DNA from: Actinomycetota bacterium
Lineage (GTDB): Bacteria > Actinomycetota > Acidimicrobiia > Acidimicrobiales > Ilumatobacteraceae
Direction: 5' to 3'
NCBI GenBank assembly: GCA_009701105.1
Contig: WLKU01000023.1
Coordinates: forward strand, 1-13,573
DNA length: 13,573 bases
Shown here: piece after piece, positions 7,603 to 13,573 of the stretch
Numbering within the stretch: the stretch's first letter is position 1
How the letters are laid out: every line of letters begins with the position of its first letter
Position numbers and translations under genes: made by a program
Notes under the pieces: model-generated
What the model was told of the DNA's origin: nothing
The model's database searches: none
The model's input: only the letters and a program-made list of their open reading frames with translations

Positions 7603-8607
7603 GTGGCACGCGACTTAGCAATTGACCTTGGTACTGCGAACACCCTTGTGTATATGGAGGGGCGCGGCATTGTGATCAATGAGCCTTCCGTGATCGCTGT
7701 CAATAAGCGCACGGGTGAGGTGCTCGCGACTGGTCAAGAAGCCTGGAGCATGATTGGCCGCACCCCTGGATACATCGTTGCAGTCCGCCCATTGCGCGGT
7801 GGCGCCATTACCGACTTCGAGATCACCGAAAAAATGATCAGATTGCTGCTGCAACGCGCAGGTGTCTCAAGATTTTCGCGACCCAAGGTGCTGATTTGTG
7901 TGCCTTCGGCCATTACCGAGGTGGAACGACGCGCAGTAACCGATGCAACTCGTCGCGCAGGCGCCGCCGATGCACAGTTGCTTGAGCAACCAATGGCTGC
8001 AGCTATCGGTGCAGACTTGCCGATCAATGAGCCAGTCGGCAACCTCGTCATCGATATTGGCGGCGGCACCACAGAGACTGCAGTGATCAGCCTTGGCGGA
8101 ATTGTCGCGCTTGAAGCAGTGCGTGTCGGCAGTTTTGATATTGATGCTGCGATTCAGTCATATGTGCGACGCGAACATGGTCTTGCAATTGGTGAGCGCA
8201 CCGCAGAAGAGATCAAGATCTCAATCGGTAGTGCAATGGCAACATCCGAAGACCGCGACGCCGAGGTGCGTGGTCGCGATCTTGTTTCAGGATTGCCAAA
8301 GACGGTGGTGCTGACATCGAGTGAAATTCGTGTGGCGATTGATGATGTTGTGACGCAGATGGTCAACTCGGTCATTCGTTGTCTGGCCTCTGCGCCGCCA
8401 GAGCTATCACAAGATTTTCTCACTCGCGGCATGTACTTGGTCGGTGGCGGATCGATGTTGCGCGGTTTGGCTCGGCGAATCGAGCGCGACACGCAAGTAC
8501 CTGTCAACATGTCGACTGAGCCGCTCGAAGCAGTTGTACTTGGTGCTGGTCACTGCGTCGAAAACTTTGCAGCCCTTCGCGGGTTGTTTATGGATTCACG
8601 TCGCTAG
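7603..8607 (+). CDS. mreB: Actin-like cell-shape protein, MreB/Mbl family
   Basis: MreB is a bacterial actin that forms membrane-associated filaments guiding lateral wall synthesis. The 334-residue protein has the usual length and all nucleotide-binding signatures: phosphate 1 IDLGTANTLVY (7-17), connect 1 region LLEQPMAAAIGADLP (126-140), phosphate 2 VIDIGGGTTETAVIS (149-163), the GERTAEEIKISIGSA block (197-211), and the adenosine/connect 2 region YLVGGGSMLRGLA (278-290). Nothing suggests decay. In most bacteria mreB is followed by mreC, mreD and PBP2/RodA genes. Here it is the last gene of an operon with moaE and a small membrane protein, and tesB converges on it directly. It may therefore be the only MreB or a second copy, which cannot be told from this window. 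The TAG stop overlaps the tesB stop in the palindrome CTAG. Confidence 0.95.
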   Translation: MARDLAIDLGTANTLVYMEGRGIVINEPSVIAVNKRTGEVLATGQEAWSMIGRTPGYIVAVRPLRGGAITDFEITEKMIRLLLQRAGVSRFSRPKVLICVPSAITEVERRAVTDATRRAGAADAQLLEQPMAAAIGADLPINEPVGNLVIDIGGGTTETAVISLGGIVALEAVRVGSFDIDAAIQSYVRREHGLAIGERTAEEIKISIGSAMATSEDRDAEVRGRDLVSGLPKTVVLTSSEIRVAIDDVVTQMVNSVIRCLASAPPELSQDFLTRGMYLVGGGSMLRGLARRIERDTQVPVNMSTEPLEAVVLGAGHCVENFAALRGLFMDSRR

Positions 8608-9455
8608 ATGAGACGTGCAAGACCTTCTTGCACGACAGTGACAACAAGTTTTCCATCGCGAGTAAAGATATGTCCTTCGGCCATGCCGCGTGAATTGGAT
8701 GTTGAGATTGAGGACTGCTGATAGAGAAGCCAGTCGTCGGCGCGAAACTCGCGATGAAACCACATTGCATGATCGAGGCTGGCGAGTTGCAGCGAACCAT
8801 CTGCGAGTGATCGACCATGCGGCAACAGCGCAGAGTCAAGCAATGTCATGTCGCTTGCATAGGTGACGATGCACGCATGTAAGACGTTGTCGTCAGGAAG
8901 TTTTCCGTCGGTGCGAAACCAAACCCGCTGGCCAGGCTGCGGATTGCCTCTGCGCGTAAACGGGTTGCCATCTACGTAACGCATGTCAATCGGACGCGGT
9001 CGGTCGTACCAGTCACCAAGTTTTTCTTTGTACGGTTCCATCAATGATTTGAAATCAGGAAGAGAGTCCGGATCAGGGACATCGGTTGGCATTGCGATCT
9101 GGTGCTCGAGCCCAGGCTCTGCTTTTTGAAAACTTGCCTGCACGTTGAAAATCGCTTTTCCATGCTGAATTGCAACCACGCGCCGAGTTGAAAAACTCTT
9201 GCCGTCACGAATGCGGTCGACTTCATACAAGATCGGCACACCAGGGTCTCCAGAGCGTAAAAAATAAGCGTGCAACGAGTGAACCATGCGTCCCGGCTCA
9301 TCGATCGTGCGAGCCGCAGCCACAAGAGCCTGCCCAGCCACCTGACCACCAAACACTCGTTGCCGATTTTCGTCTGGTGACTGACCGCGGAAAATATTGA
9401 CCTCTATCGTTTCGAGGTCGAGCAACGTGATGAGGTCTTGAAGGGGTTTACTCAC
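8604..9455 (-). CDS. tesB: Acyl-CoA thioesterase II, TesB family
   Basis: This enzyme hydrolyses acyl-CoA to free fatty acid and CoA in the cytoplasm and has a double hot-dog fold. The 283 residues match the 286 of E. coli TesB end to end. The first hot-dog carries FGGQVAGQALVAA (35-47) and MVHSLHAYFLRSGD (57-70). The second carries YASDMTLLDSALLPHG, SLDHAMWFHREFRADDWLLY and the C-terminal VVQEGLARL. By alignment with the E. coli triad D204/T228/Q278, the residues here are D202, S226 and Q276. The Ser for Thr swap is conservative. The GTG start at 9455 has GGAAGG directly against it, too close for a normal Shine-Dalgarno, and CATTAT 6 nt upstream. The nearby ATG at 9463 runs into a stop after two codons. 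The gene stands alone on its strand, divergent from the GH1 gene. Confidence 0.95.
   Translation of the reverse strand: MSKPLQDLITLLDLETIEVNIFRGQSPDENRQRVFGGQVAGQALVAAARTIDEPGRMVHSLHAYFLRSGDPGVPILYEVDRIRDGKSFSTRRVVAIQHGKAIFNVQASFQKAEPGLEHQIAMPTDVPDPDSLPDFKSLMEPYKEKLGDWYDRPRPIDMRYVDGNPFTRRGNPQPGQRVWFRTDGKLPDDNVLHACIVTYASDMTLLDSALLPHGRSLADGSLQLASLDHAMWFHREFRADDWLLYQQSSISTSNSRGMAEGHIFTRDGKLVVTVVQEGLARLI
8614..8634 (+). terminator. Perfect 9-bp hairpin after mreB, inside the 3' end of tesB
   Basis: CGTGCAAGA (8614-8622) and TCTTGCACG (8626-8634) are exact reverse complements around the loop CCT, beginning 7 nt after the mreB stop. No T-run follows, so it would be a U-less terminator. The same bases encode the C-terminal GLARL region of tesB on the other strand. 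Confidence 0.5.
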
Positions 9456-9461
9456 CCTTCC

Positions 9462-9467
9462 ATAATG
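9462..9467 (-). promoter_or_regulatory. -10-like hexamer for tesB
   Basis: On the minus strand CATTAT (4 of 6 matches to TATAAT) ends 6 nt before the tesB GTG, a spacing that suggests a leaderless or nearly leaderless transcript. Confidence 0.35.
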
Positions 9468-9497
9468 CCAGCAATAGGACAGGTGTGTGTGTCCGAC

Positions 9498-9503
9498 TAG
9501 CGT
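9498..9503 (+). promoter_or_regulatory. -10-like hexamer for the GH1 gene
   Basis: TAGCGT (TANNNT pattern) ends 8 nt before the ATG at 9512. There is no Shine-Dalgarno. The 56-bp divergent spacer with tesB also holds a short GT repeat at 9483-9492. Confidence 0.35.
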
Positions 9504-9511
9504 GAATCCCT

Positions 9512-10747
9512 ATGACAAGTGCGAATCCTGCTTCAACATCATCAAACCCGCTTTCTTTTCCTGCCGGATTTACTTGGGGTACTGCAACGGCTGCCCACCA
9601 AGTGGAAGGCAACAACTGGAATAACGATTGGTGGGAGTGGGAGCACCGAGTTGGTACTCGCGTGAAAGAGCCAAGTGGCGACACATGTGACCACTACAAC
9701 TTGTATCCACAAGACATTGCGATGCTCGCCAAGTTGGGTTTTGACAACTATCGCTTCAGCGTGGAGTGGAGTCGCATCGAGCCTGAAGACGGAGAGTTTT
9801 CTCAAGCCGAAATCAATCACTACCGAAAAGTTTTGGAAGCATGTCACGAACACAACATCACACCTGTTGTGACGTTGCATCACTTCACCACACCACGTTG
9901 GGTTGCAGCGCAAGGTGGTTGGGTAAATGATTCAACTGCAGATTTGTTCGCTCGTTTTTCGGAAAAAGTTGCCAAGTCGCTTGGTGATGGAGTCGGCAAG
10001 TGGTGCACCATTAACGAACCCAACATGGTCTCGACCATTGGGTATTTGCTCGGTGAGTTTCCGCCTGGCACAAAGACTCGCGAAGCACGCAAAAAAGCAA
10101 ACGAAGTGTTTTGCAAAGCACACTCGAAGGCACGTGATGCAGTGAAGTCAATTTCGAGTGCTCCGCTCGGCATCACACTTGCAATGCAGGAGTACACCAT
10201 CAATGTCGATGACGAGTCACATCGTGCGGCAGCTGAAGGCAAACGTGACATGGCGTGGGATGGCCTTGAAGACTGCTTTTTGGAAGTGGCTAAAGGCGAC
10301 GACTATTTCGGTGTGCAGACATACACGCGCGAGCGTTTCAATCAAGACGGTCGCATTCAGCCCGATGCAGATATGCGCACGACGATCATGGGTTACGAGT
10401 TCAGGCCTCAAGCGCTAGAAGCATGTATTCGTCGCGCTTGGGACAAGACGGGCCATGTGCCGATCATTGTTACCGAGAACGGTATTGCCACGAGCGACGA
10501 TGCCGAACGAATCGAATATGTGCACGGCGCGCTTGAAGGAGTGCTCAACTGCATCCAGGACGGCATTGATATTCGTGGCTACACGTATTGGAGCCTGATG
10601 GACAATTTCGAGTGGATGTATGGATACGGTCCAACATTCGGAATCGTTGCTGTCGATTGGAAGACACAAGTGCGTACACCTCGACCAAGTGCATCTTGGC
10701 TTGGGCGTATTGCTCGCGGCAACGCACTGCTTCCGCGCAATGCGTAA
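9512..10747 (+). CDS. Beta-glucosidase, glycoside hydrolase family 1
   Basis: This is a retaining (beta/alpha)8-barrel glycosidase that probably splits terminal beta-glucosides or related beta-glycosides in the cytoplasm, since no signal peptide is visible. The 411 residues begin with a short low-complexity Ser/Asn stretch, then the GH1 N-terminal signature FTWGTATAAHQVEG (20-33). The acid/base Glu is E169 in CTINEPN and the nucleophile is E322 in IVTENG. TYWSLMDNFEWMYGY carries E367, the residue that favours unphosphorylated glucose or galactose over 6-phospho sugars. The protein is slightly shorter than the common 440-480 residues but the catalytic core is complete. No sugar transporter is next to it. 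A methyltransferase gene follows 15 nt downstream in the same direction and may be cotranscribed. Exact substrate specificity cannot be told from sequence. Confidence 0.93.
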   Translation: MTSANPASTSSNPLSFPAGFTWGTATAAHQVEGNNWNNDWWEWEHRVGTRVKEPSGDTCDHYNLYPQDIAMLAKLGFDNYRFSVEWSRIEPEDGEFSQAEINHYRKVLEACHEHNITPVVTLHHFTTPRWVAAQGGWVNDSTADLFARFSEKVAKSLGDGVGKWCTINEPNMVSTIGYLLGEFPPGTKTREARKKANEVFCKAHSKARDAVKSISSAPLGITLAMQEYTINVDDESHRAAAEGKRDMAWDGLEDCFLEVAKGDDYFGVQTYTRERFNQDGRIQPDADMRTTIMGYEFRPQALEACIRRAWDKTGHVPIIVTENGIATSDDAERIEYVHGALEGVLNCIQDGIDIRGYTYWSLMDNFEWMYGYGPTFGIVAVDWKTQVRTPRPSASWLGRIARGNALLPRNA

Positions 10748-10751
10748 CGAG

Positions 10752-10757
10752 TAATTT
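10752..10757 (+). promoter_or_regulatory. -10-like hexamer before the Methyltransf_24 gene
   Basis: TAATTT lies 5 nt before the GTG at 10763 in the 15-nt gap after the GH1 gene. It could give a separate leaderless transcript, but cotranscription from the GH1 promoter is equally possible. Confidence 0.25.
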
Positions 10758-10762
10758 TTTAC

Positions 10763-11404
10763 GTGACCGAACTGAGTGGCGAACGACGCACGATTGCTCT
10801 TGATACAACTGGATTTATGCCAGAGGTTGAAGGCGATGCATTATTTGTTGCAGCGCTAGGCGCGGGAAGAGCTTGCCCTGGTTTGTCAATGGTTGAAATC
10901 GGCTCATACTGTGGGCGCAGCACCGTGTGGTTTGGTGCAGCGGCCGAAATCTGCAACACATTGCTGTTTGCAGTGGATCACCATGGTGGGTCAGAAGAAA
11001 ACCAGATTGGTTGGGAGTGGCACGACCCAACATTGGTCGACGCGTCAACAGGTCGACTCAATACGTTGCCACATTTTGAAAAGACAATGAGTCGCGCGCG
11101 GCTTGCCGACACGGTGCGAACTGTCGTTGGAGACTCACCGACAATTGCAAGCACATGGACGCAAGAGATTGCGATGTGTTTTATTGATGGCGGCCATGCC
11201 CGAGATGTTGCAGCAAATGATTATGCGGCATGGAACGGACATATTGCACTTGGTGGCATTCTGGCAATCCACGATGTGTTTACTGATCCGGCACTTGGTG
11301 GCCAGGCTCCCTATGAAGAGATTTATCTGGCGGCAATAAATAGCGGCAAGTTTGCTGATGTGAGCGCAACTGGTTCGCTGCGGGTGCTCACACGCGTAAA
11401 ATAA
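10763..11404 (+). CDS. Class I SAM-dependent methyltransferase, Methyltransf_24-like
   Basis: This is a Rossmann-fold methyltransferase of 213 residues of the Methyltransf_24/TylF-like type, which often methylate sugars or small hydroxylated metabolites. SAM-binding motif I is MVEIGSYCGRST (43-54). The acidic residue after beta-2 is D72 in FAVDHHGG, and VVGDSP (121-126) precedes the substrate-site strand MCFIDGGHARDV (138-149). The IHDVF segment (169-173) follows. The Asp/His-rich IDGGH and IHD motifs resemble family members that use a divalent metal, but this is inference. The GTG start at 10763 has no Shine-Dalgarno. The gene converges on the minus-strand toroid/methyltransferase/GT4 operon with a shared terminator between them. 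I recall similar methyltransferases beside that cluster in other actinobacteria, so it may belong to the same pathway. Target unknown. Confidence 0.85.
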   Translation: MTELSGERRTIALDTTGFMPEVEGDALFVAALGAGRACPGLSMVEIGSYCGRSTVWFGAAAEICNTLLFAVDHHGGSEENQIGWEWHDPTLVDASTGRLNTLPHFEKTMSRARLADTVRTVVGDSPTIASTWTQEIAMCFIDGGHARDVAANDYAAWNGHIALGGILAIHDVFTDPALGGQAPYEEIYLAAINSGKFADVSATGSLRVLTRVK

Positions 11405-11433
11405 AAACGTCTCGAAACCGGACTCAGTTTTTA
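11402..11433. terminator. Bidirectional terminator containing both stop codons
   Basis: TAAAAAC (11402-11408) pairs exactly with GTTTTTA (11427-11433). Inside, GTC (11409-11411) pairs with GAC (11421-11423) and CG with CG around the loop AAAC, leaving small bulges. The outer arms give an A-run and a T-run in both reading directions, as expected for an intrinsic terminator serving both converging genes. Each arm contains the TAA stop of one gene. Confidence 0.6.
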
Positions 11434-12495
11434 GTCAAGCACGGTTGATGCGCCAAATATTTGGCTTGCTGCGGTGTCACCACTGATTGCATTGGCTGCC
11501 AAGATCACTGCCGCACCGGTGTACGCACTGCACTCATCGGCAGGGAACACAATGCGATCTGGATAAACAATGCCGGTGAGATATGCGCCGCTCTCGGTGC
11601 GGTGCGCGTTTGTCCATGACAACAATTGTTTTGCAGTGTCGATGTCGCCGATAGCGGAGTGGGCTAGCGAGCATTCTGCTGTTTCGGCTGCAGTTACCCA
11701 ATCTTCGTCATTGACACAGCGCACGCCGCGGGATGGGATCACAAATTCTTCCCACTGCATGGCAATGCGTGTCTTTGCTTCGGTGCCGGTCAGTGCTCCG
11801 GTGAGCACTGGGTAATACCAGTCCATTGCCCAGCGAAGTTTTGGCTCGAATGCAGCGAGATTGGTGTTGATGACCTCGTCGATTGCATCGGCAGCAGCGC
11901 GCCACTCGGGTTGCGAATCACCAACAATTGCACCAATGTTTGCAGCGCAATGCAACGCGTGGCGAATTGACGAACAGCCGGTCAGCAATGCGTAATCCCA
12001 AGGACTTGCGTTCACTTCGCGCGCCCACAAGATGGTGCCATCTGGGCGACGCATCGCCAACACCCATTCCATTGCACGCTTGACCGCCGGCCACATGCGT
12101 GCGACAAATTGTTTGTCGTTGGTGCTCATCCAGTGGTGCCACACTCCGGTGCCGATATACGCGCACACGTTTGTGTCGAGTTTGGTTTCTTCAACTGATC
12201 CGTCTGGCAAGTAGTAGTTAAACCAACTGCCATCTTCGCGTTGCACCGAGGTCAACCATTCGTATGCTCGTTGCGCCTGCTCATGCAAACCCATCACGTC
12301 GAGTGCCATCGCGGTCTCAACGTGATTCCATGGGTCGCAGTGTCCGCCAACAAACCACGGGATCATGCCGCTCGATAGTTGCAACGATGCAATGGACTGT
12401 GCGGTTGCACGCAACTCGTCTTGGGTGATCACATCGTCCAGATTGTTGCCGAGATCATTACTGAGATCGTTGCCTAGTAGCTCGTTATTTGGCAT
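11431..12495 (-). CDS. Alpha/alpha-toroid protein (six-hairpin glycosidase-like; often labelled 'prenyltransferase')
   Basis: This cytoplasmic protein of 354 residues appears to be an alpha/alpha toroid, with repeated helix pairs and turn motifs such as MIPWFVGGHCDPWNHVETAM (43-62), QREDGSWFNYY, DTNVCAYIGTGVWHHW, RRPDGTILWA, LRWAMDWYYPVL and GVRCVNDEDWVTAAETAEC. The pattern recalls six-hairpin glycosidases (GH15-like) and prenyltransferase/squalene-cyclase repeats. Relatives in actinobacteria are, as I recall, annotated 'prenyltransferase', a doubtful name. The aromatic and acidic residues would suit carbohydrate binding. The start overlaps the upstream methyltransferase gene by 11 nt, so they are coupled. 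Residues 7-21 form a degenerate 4-residue repeat (LGND/LSND/LGNN/LDD). A GTG at 12432 is an alternative start that would drop this stretch. The function is not established. Confidence 0.7.
   Translation of the reverse strand: MPNNELLGNDLSNDLGNNLDDVITQDELRATAQSIASLQLSSGMIPWFVGGHCDPWNHVETAMALDVMGLHEQAQRAYEWLTSVQREDGSWFNYYLPDGSVEETKLDTNVCAYIGTGVWHHWMSTNDKQFVARMWPAVKRAMEWVLAMRRPDGTILWAREVNASPWDYALLTGCSSIRHALHCAANIGAIVGDSQPEWRAAADAIDEVINTNLAAFEPKLRWAMDWYYPVLTGALTGTEAKTRIAMQWEEFVIPSRGVRCVNDEDWVTAAETAECSLAHSAIGDIDTAKQLLSWTNAHRTESGAYLTGIVYPDRIVFPADECSAYTGAAVILAANAISGDTAASQIFGASTVLD
12433..12477 (-). repeat. Degenerate 12-nt tandem repeat at the toroid gene's 5' end
   Basis: Codons 7-21 read LGND, LSND, LGNN, LDD, nearly four copies of a 12-nt unit. 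The repeat adds a low-complexity Asn/Asp/Leu N-terminus before the conserved domain. It could vary in copy number by slippage, or be non-coding if the GTG at 12432 is the start. Confidence 0.55.
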
Positions 12496-13216
12496 TGTCT
12501 ACCGGCTTCATTGAGTACACCACATAACTTTTGCCAAGAACAGGCGCAAGCACTTGTTCGGCCACTTGTGTCACTTTTGGTTTGGAGATGATGTCCCATT
12601 CCAAAAACTTTTTGTAGGCGTTGACCATGCGGTTGTCTTCGCGTGCAGGACCAACAGCGCAGCGCAGCCACCAATATGGCGAGTGCAGTCCGTGGGCGCG
12701 GTGCTGACCAACGACGCGCAAACCTGCTGCACGCAACTTTGCCTTGAGTTCGGTGCCGCTATAAATGCGCACGTGGCCACCGACCACAAATGGCGCGTGG
12801 TATTCATCCGACAACATCCAGTTGATCTTTTCGGGAAACCATGATGGCACGGTTGCGCCAAGTGTGCCGCCCGGCTTGAGCACGCGCGCGAGTTCACTCA
12901 GTGCGGCAACATCATTTTGAATGTGCTCGAGCACTTCAGAAGTGACAATGCAATCAAACGAGTTGTCGGCAAACGGCAAGCACGTGGCATCGCCGCGCAA
13001 CACACCCACGAGGTTTTCAGCCTTGATCTCGCCGGCTTCGTACATTGCACTAAAAGTTGCACGCATTGCAATTACTTCTTCTTGGGCATAGTCGAGTGCA
13101 ACAACTTGTGCACCAAGACGTGCGGCCTCAAATGCGTGACGACCAAAGCCTGCTCCGGCATCGAGAAATAGCGTGCCAGGGCCTATTGATAATTCGCTAA
13201 AGCGCACGGTCAGCAT
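12485..13216 (-). CDS. Class I SAM-dependent methyltransferase (Methyltransf_11 type)
   Basis: This is a UbiE/Methyltransf_11-type methyltransferase of 243 residues. Motif I is LFLDAGAGFGRHAFEAARLG (16-35), the acidic end of beta-2 is D42 in VALDYA, GDATCLPFADNSFD (75-88) is motif II, SEVLEHI (93-99) is motif post-II and RVLKPGGTLGATVP (111-124) is motif III. The C-terminal half holds DEYHAPFVVGGHVRIYS, HGLHSPYWWLRCAVG and a terminal KSYVVYSMKP, which match a conserved actinobacterial subfamily I know only by sequence pattern. The His/Trp/Tyr-rich lid probably binds the substrate. The ATG at 13216 begins 3 nt after the stop of the upstream GT4 gene, and its 3' end overlaps the toroid gene by 11 nt, giving a tight operon. 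By context it may methylate a sugar or glycolipid, but the substrate is unknown. Confidence 0.85.
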   Translation of the reverse strand: MLTVRFSELSIGPGTLFLDAGAGFGRHAFEAARLGAQVVALDYAQEEVIAMRATFSAMYEAGEIKAENLVGVLRGDATCLPFADNSFDCIVTSEVLEHIQNDVAALSELARVLKPGGTLGATVPSWFPEKINWMLSDEYHAPFVVGGHVRIYSGTELKAKLRAAGLRVVGQHRAHGLHSPYWWLRCAVGPAREDNRMVNAYKKFLEWDIISKPKVTQVAEQVLAPVLGKSYVVYSMKPVDNAK

Positions 13217-13219
13217 TGG

Positions 13220-13573
13220 TTATTTGCTGTCTCGTCGTTGAAGTTTTTTGACGTTGTGTGGCATCGAAAGAACTTCTTTGTATTGATCGACAGTGAGTGC
13301 TGCACAGTGGCGCCAGCTCCAGCGCTCGACCACGCGGGCTCTGCCTGCAGCACCAATACGATCTCGCAACTCTTTACTGTCAAGACCGCGACGAATCGTT
13401 GCAGCCAATGCTTCGGCGTCGCCGGCTGGGCATGACAACACTGTGTCGTTGTCGACGCCTGTCACTTCGGGAAGCGCGCCACCCGTAGTTGCAACCAAAC
13501 ATGTGCCAGTTGCCATTGCCTCGATTGCGGGGAGACTAAAACCCTCGTACAAACTTGGCACCACTGCGAGCTC
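13220..13573 (-). CDS. Glycosyltransferase family 4, C-terminal part (cut by the window edge)
   Basis: This is the C-terminal 117 codons of a retaining GT-B glycosyltransferase. The frame is open to base 13573, where the visible protein begins ELAVVPSLYEGFSLP, so the GTG at 13564 is an internal valine. The family signature EGFSLPAIEAMA contains the E-x7-E motif, with the first Glu being the nucleotide-sugar contact, followed by TGTCLVATTGGALPEV and the closing RVVERWSWRHCA helix common in GT4 proteins. About 250 residues of the N-terminal acceptor domain lie outside the window. It heads the visible part of a minus-strand operon, with only 3 nt to the methyltransferase gene. The sugar donor and acceptor cannot be told from the sequence seen. 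Confidence 0.92.
   Translation of the reverse strand, partial: ELAVVPSLYEGFSLPAIEAMATGTCLVATTGGALPEVTGVDNDTVLSCPAGDAEALAATIRRGLDSKELRDRIGAAGRARVVERWSWRHCAALTVDQYKEVLSMPHNVKKLQRRDSK

Noticed and set aside
9483..9492. GTGTGTGTGT microsatellite in the tesB/GH1 divergent spacer
   Set aside because: Five dinucleotide copies are too few to argue for phase variation, and nothing else marks it as functional.
9880..10251. A 123-codon minus-strand frame inside the GH1 gene
   Set aside because: It mirrors the conserved catalytic barrel region and has no recognisable domain or start signal.
10748..10762. T-run after the GH1 gene as an intrinsic terminator
   Set aside because: The six T bases are not preceded by a convincing adjacent stem. 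The best pairing (CGCGG/CCGCG) has a 13-nt loop and lies far upstream.
11452..11465. Perfect 14-bp palindrome GCCAAATATTTGGC near the 3' end of the toroid gene
   Set aside because: About one such palindrome is expected by chance in a window this long, and it lies within conserved-frame codons with no promoter nearby, so it is not called as an operator.
1..13573. CRISPR arrays, tRNA or rRNA genes, insertion sequences, toxin-antitoxin or defence genes
   Set aside because: No regularly spaced repeats, cloverleaf-like sequence, transposase motifs, terminal inverted repeats or defence-type domains were found. All long frames are explained by the listed genes.

Overview
The window looks like chromosomal DNA from a low- to mid-GC actinobacterium, most likely Acidimicrobiia (Ilumatobacter-type or freshwater relatives). 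This is inferred from gene content: a SenX3/RegX3-type phosphate two-component system beside ppk1 and phoU, an actinobacterial DUF2342 'zinc-dependent metalloprotease', an actinobacterial methyltransferase/toroid/glycosyltransferase cluster, and an MreB. Base composition appears close to 50% GC, and GTG starts are common. There are no mobile elements, CRISPR arrays, rRNA or tRNA genes. Coding is dense and no gene-free stretch reaches 300 bases.

Layout. (1) 1-4467, + strand, phosphate block: the 3' part of ppk1 (cut by the window edge), a 111-bp gap with a possible PHO box and a perfect 8-bp hairpin, then phoU, senX3 and regX3. (2) 4500-6824: an MFS exporter (+) converging on a DUF2342 protein (-) with a 51-bp 3' overlap. 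(3) 6890-8607, +: moaE, a 71-aa single-pass membrane protein overlapping it by ATGA, and an mreB without mreC/mreD. (4) 8604-9455, -: tesB, whose stop codon overlaps that of mreB. (5) 9512-11404, +: a GH1 beta-glucosidase, then a Methyltransf_24-type methyltransferase. (6) 11431-13573, -: a compact operon read right to left, made of a GT4 glycosyltransferase (cut by the right edge), a class I methyltransferase and an alpha/alpha-toroid protein of the kind often labelled 'prenyltransferase'.

How the genes work together. Block 1 couples polyphosphate synthesis to phosphate sensing. SenX3 and RegX3 are a kinase and regulator pair, PhoU is the expected repressor of kinase signalling, and the upstream direct repeat could be a RegX3 or PhoP target. 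Blocks 5-6 probably include a glycan-modifying module (GT4, methyltransferase, toroid protein, and perhaps the converging second methyltransferase) whose product is unknown. Block 3 ties a molybdenum-cofactor gene to a cytoskeletal gene through an unrecognised small membrane protein.

Two structural habits recur. All three convergent junctions carry a hairpin at or just after a stop codon, twice inside the opposing gene. Several genes at the head of transcription units lack a Shine-Dalgarno and have a -10-like hexamer 6-8 nt before the start codon, suggesting leaderless mRNAs. No clearly new defence or mobile system was found. The best candidates for undescribed biology are the glycan cluster, the mreB-linked membrane protein and the phoU leader.
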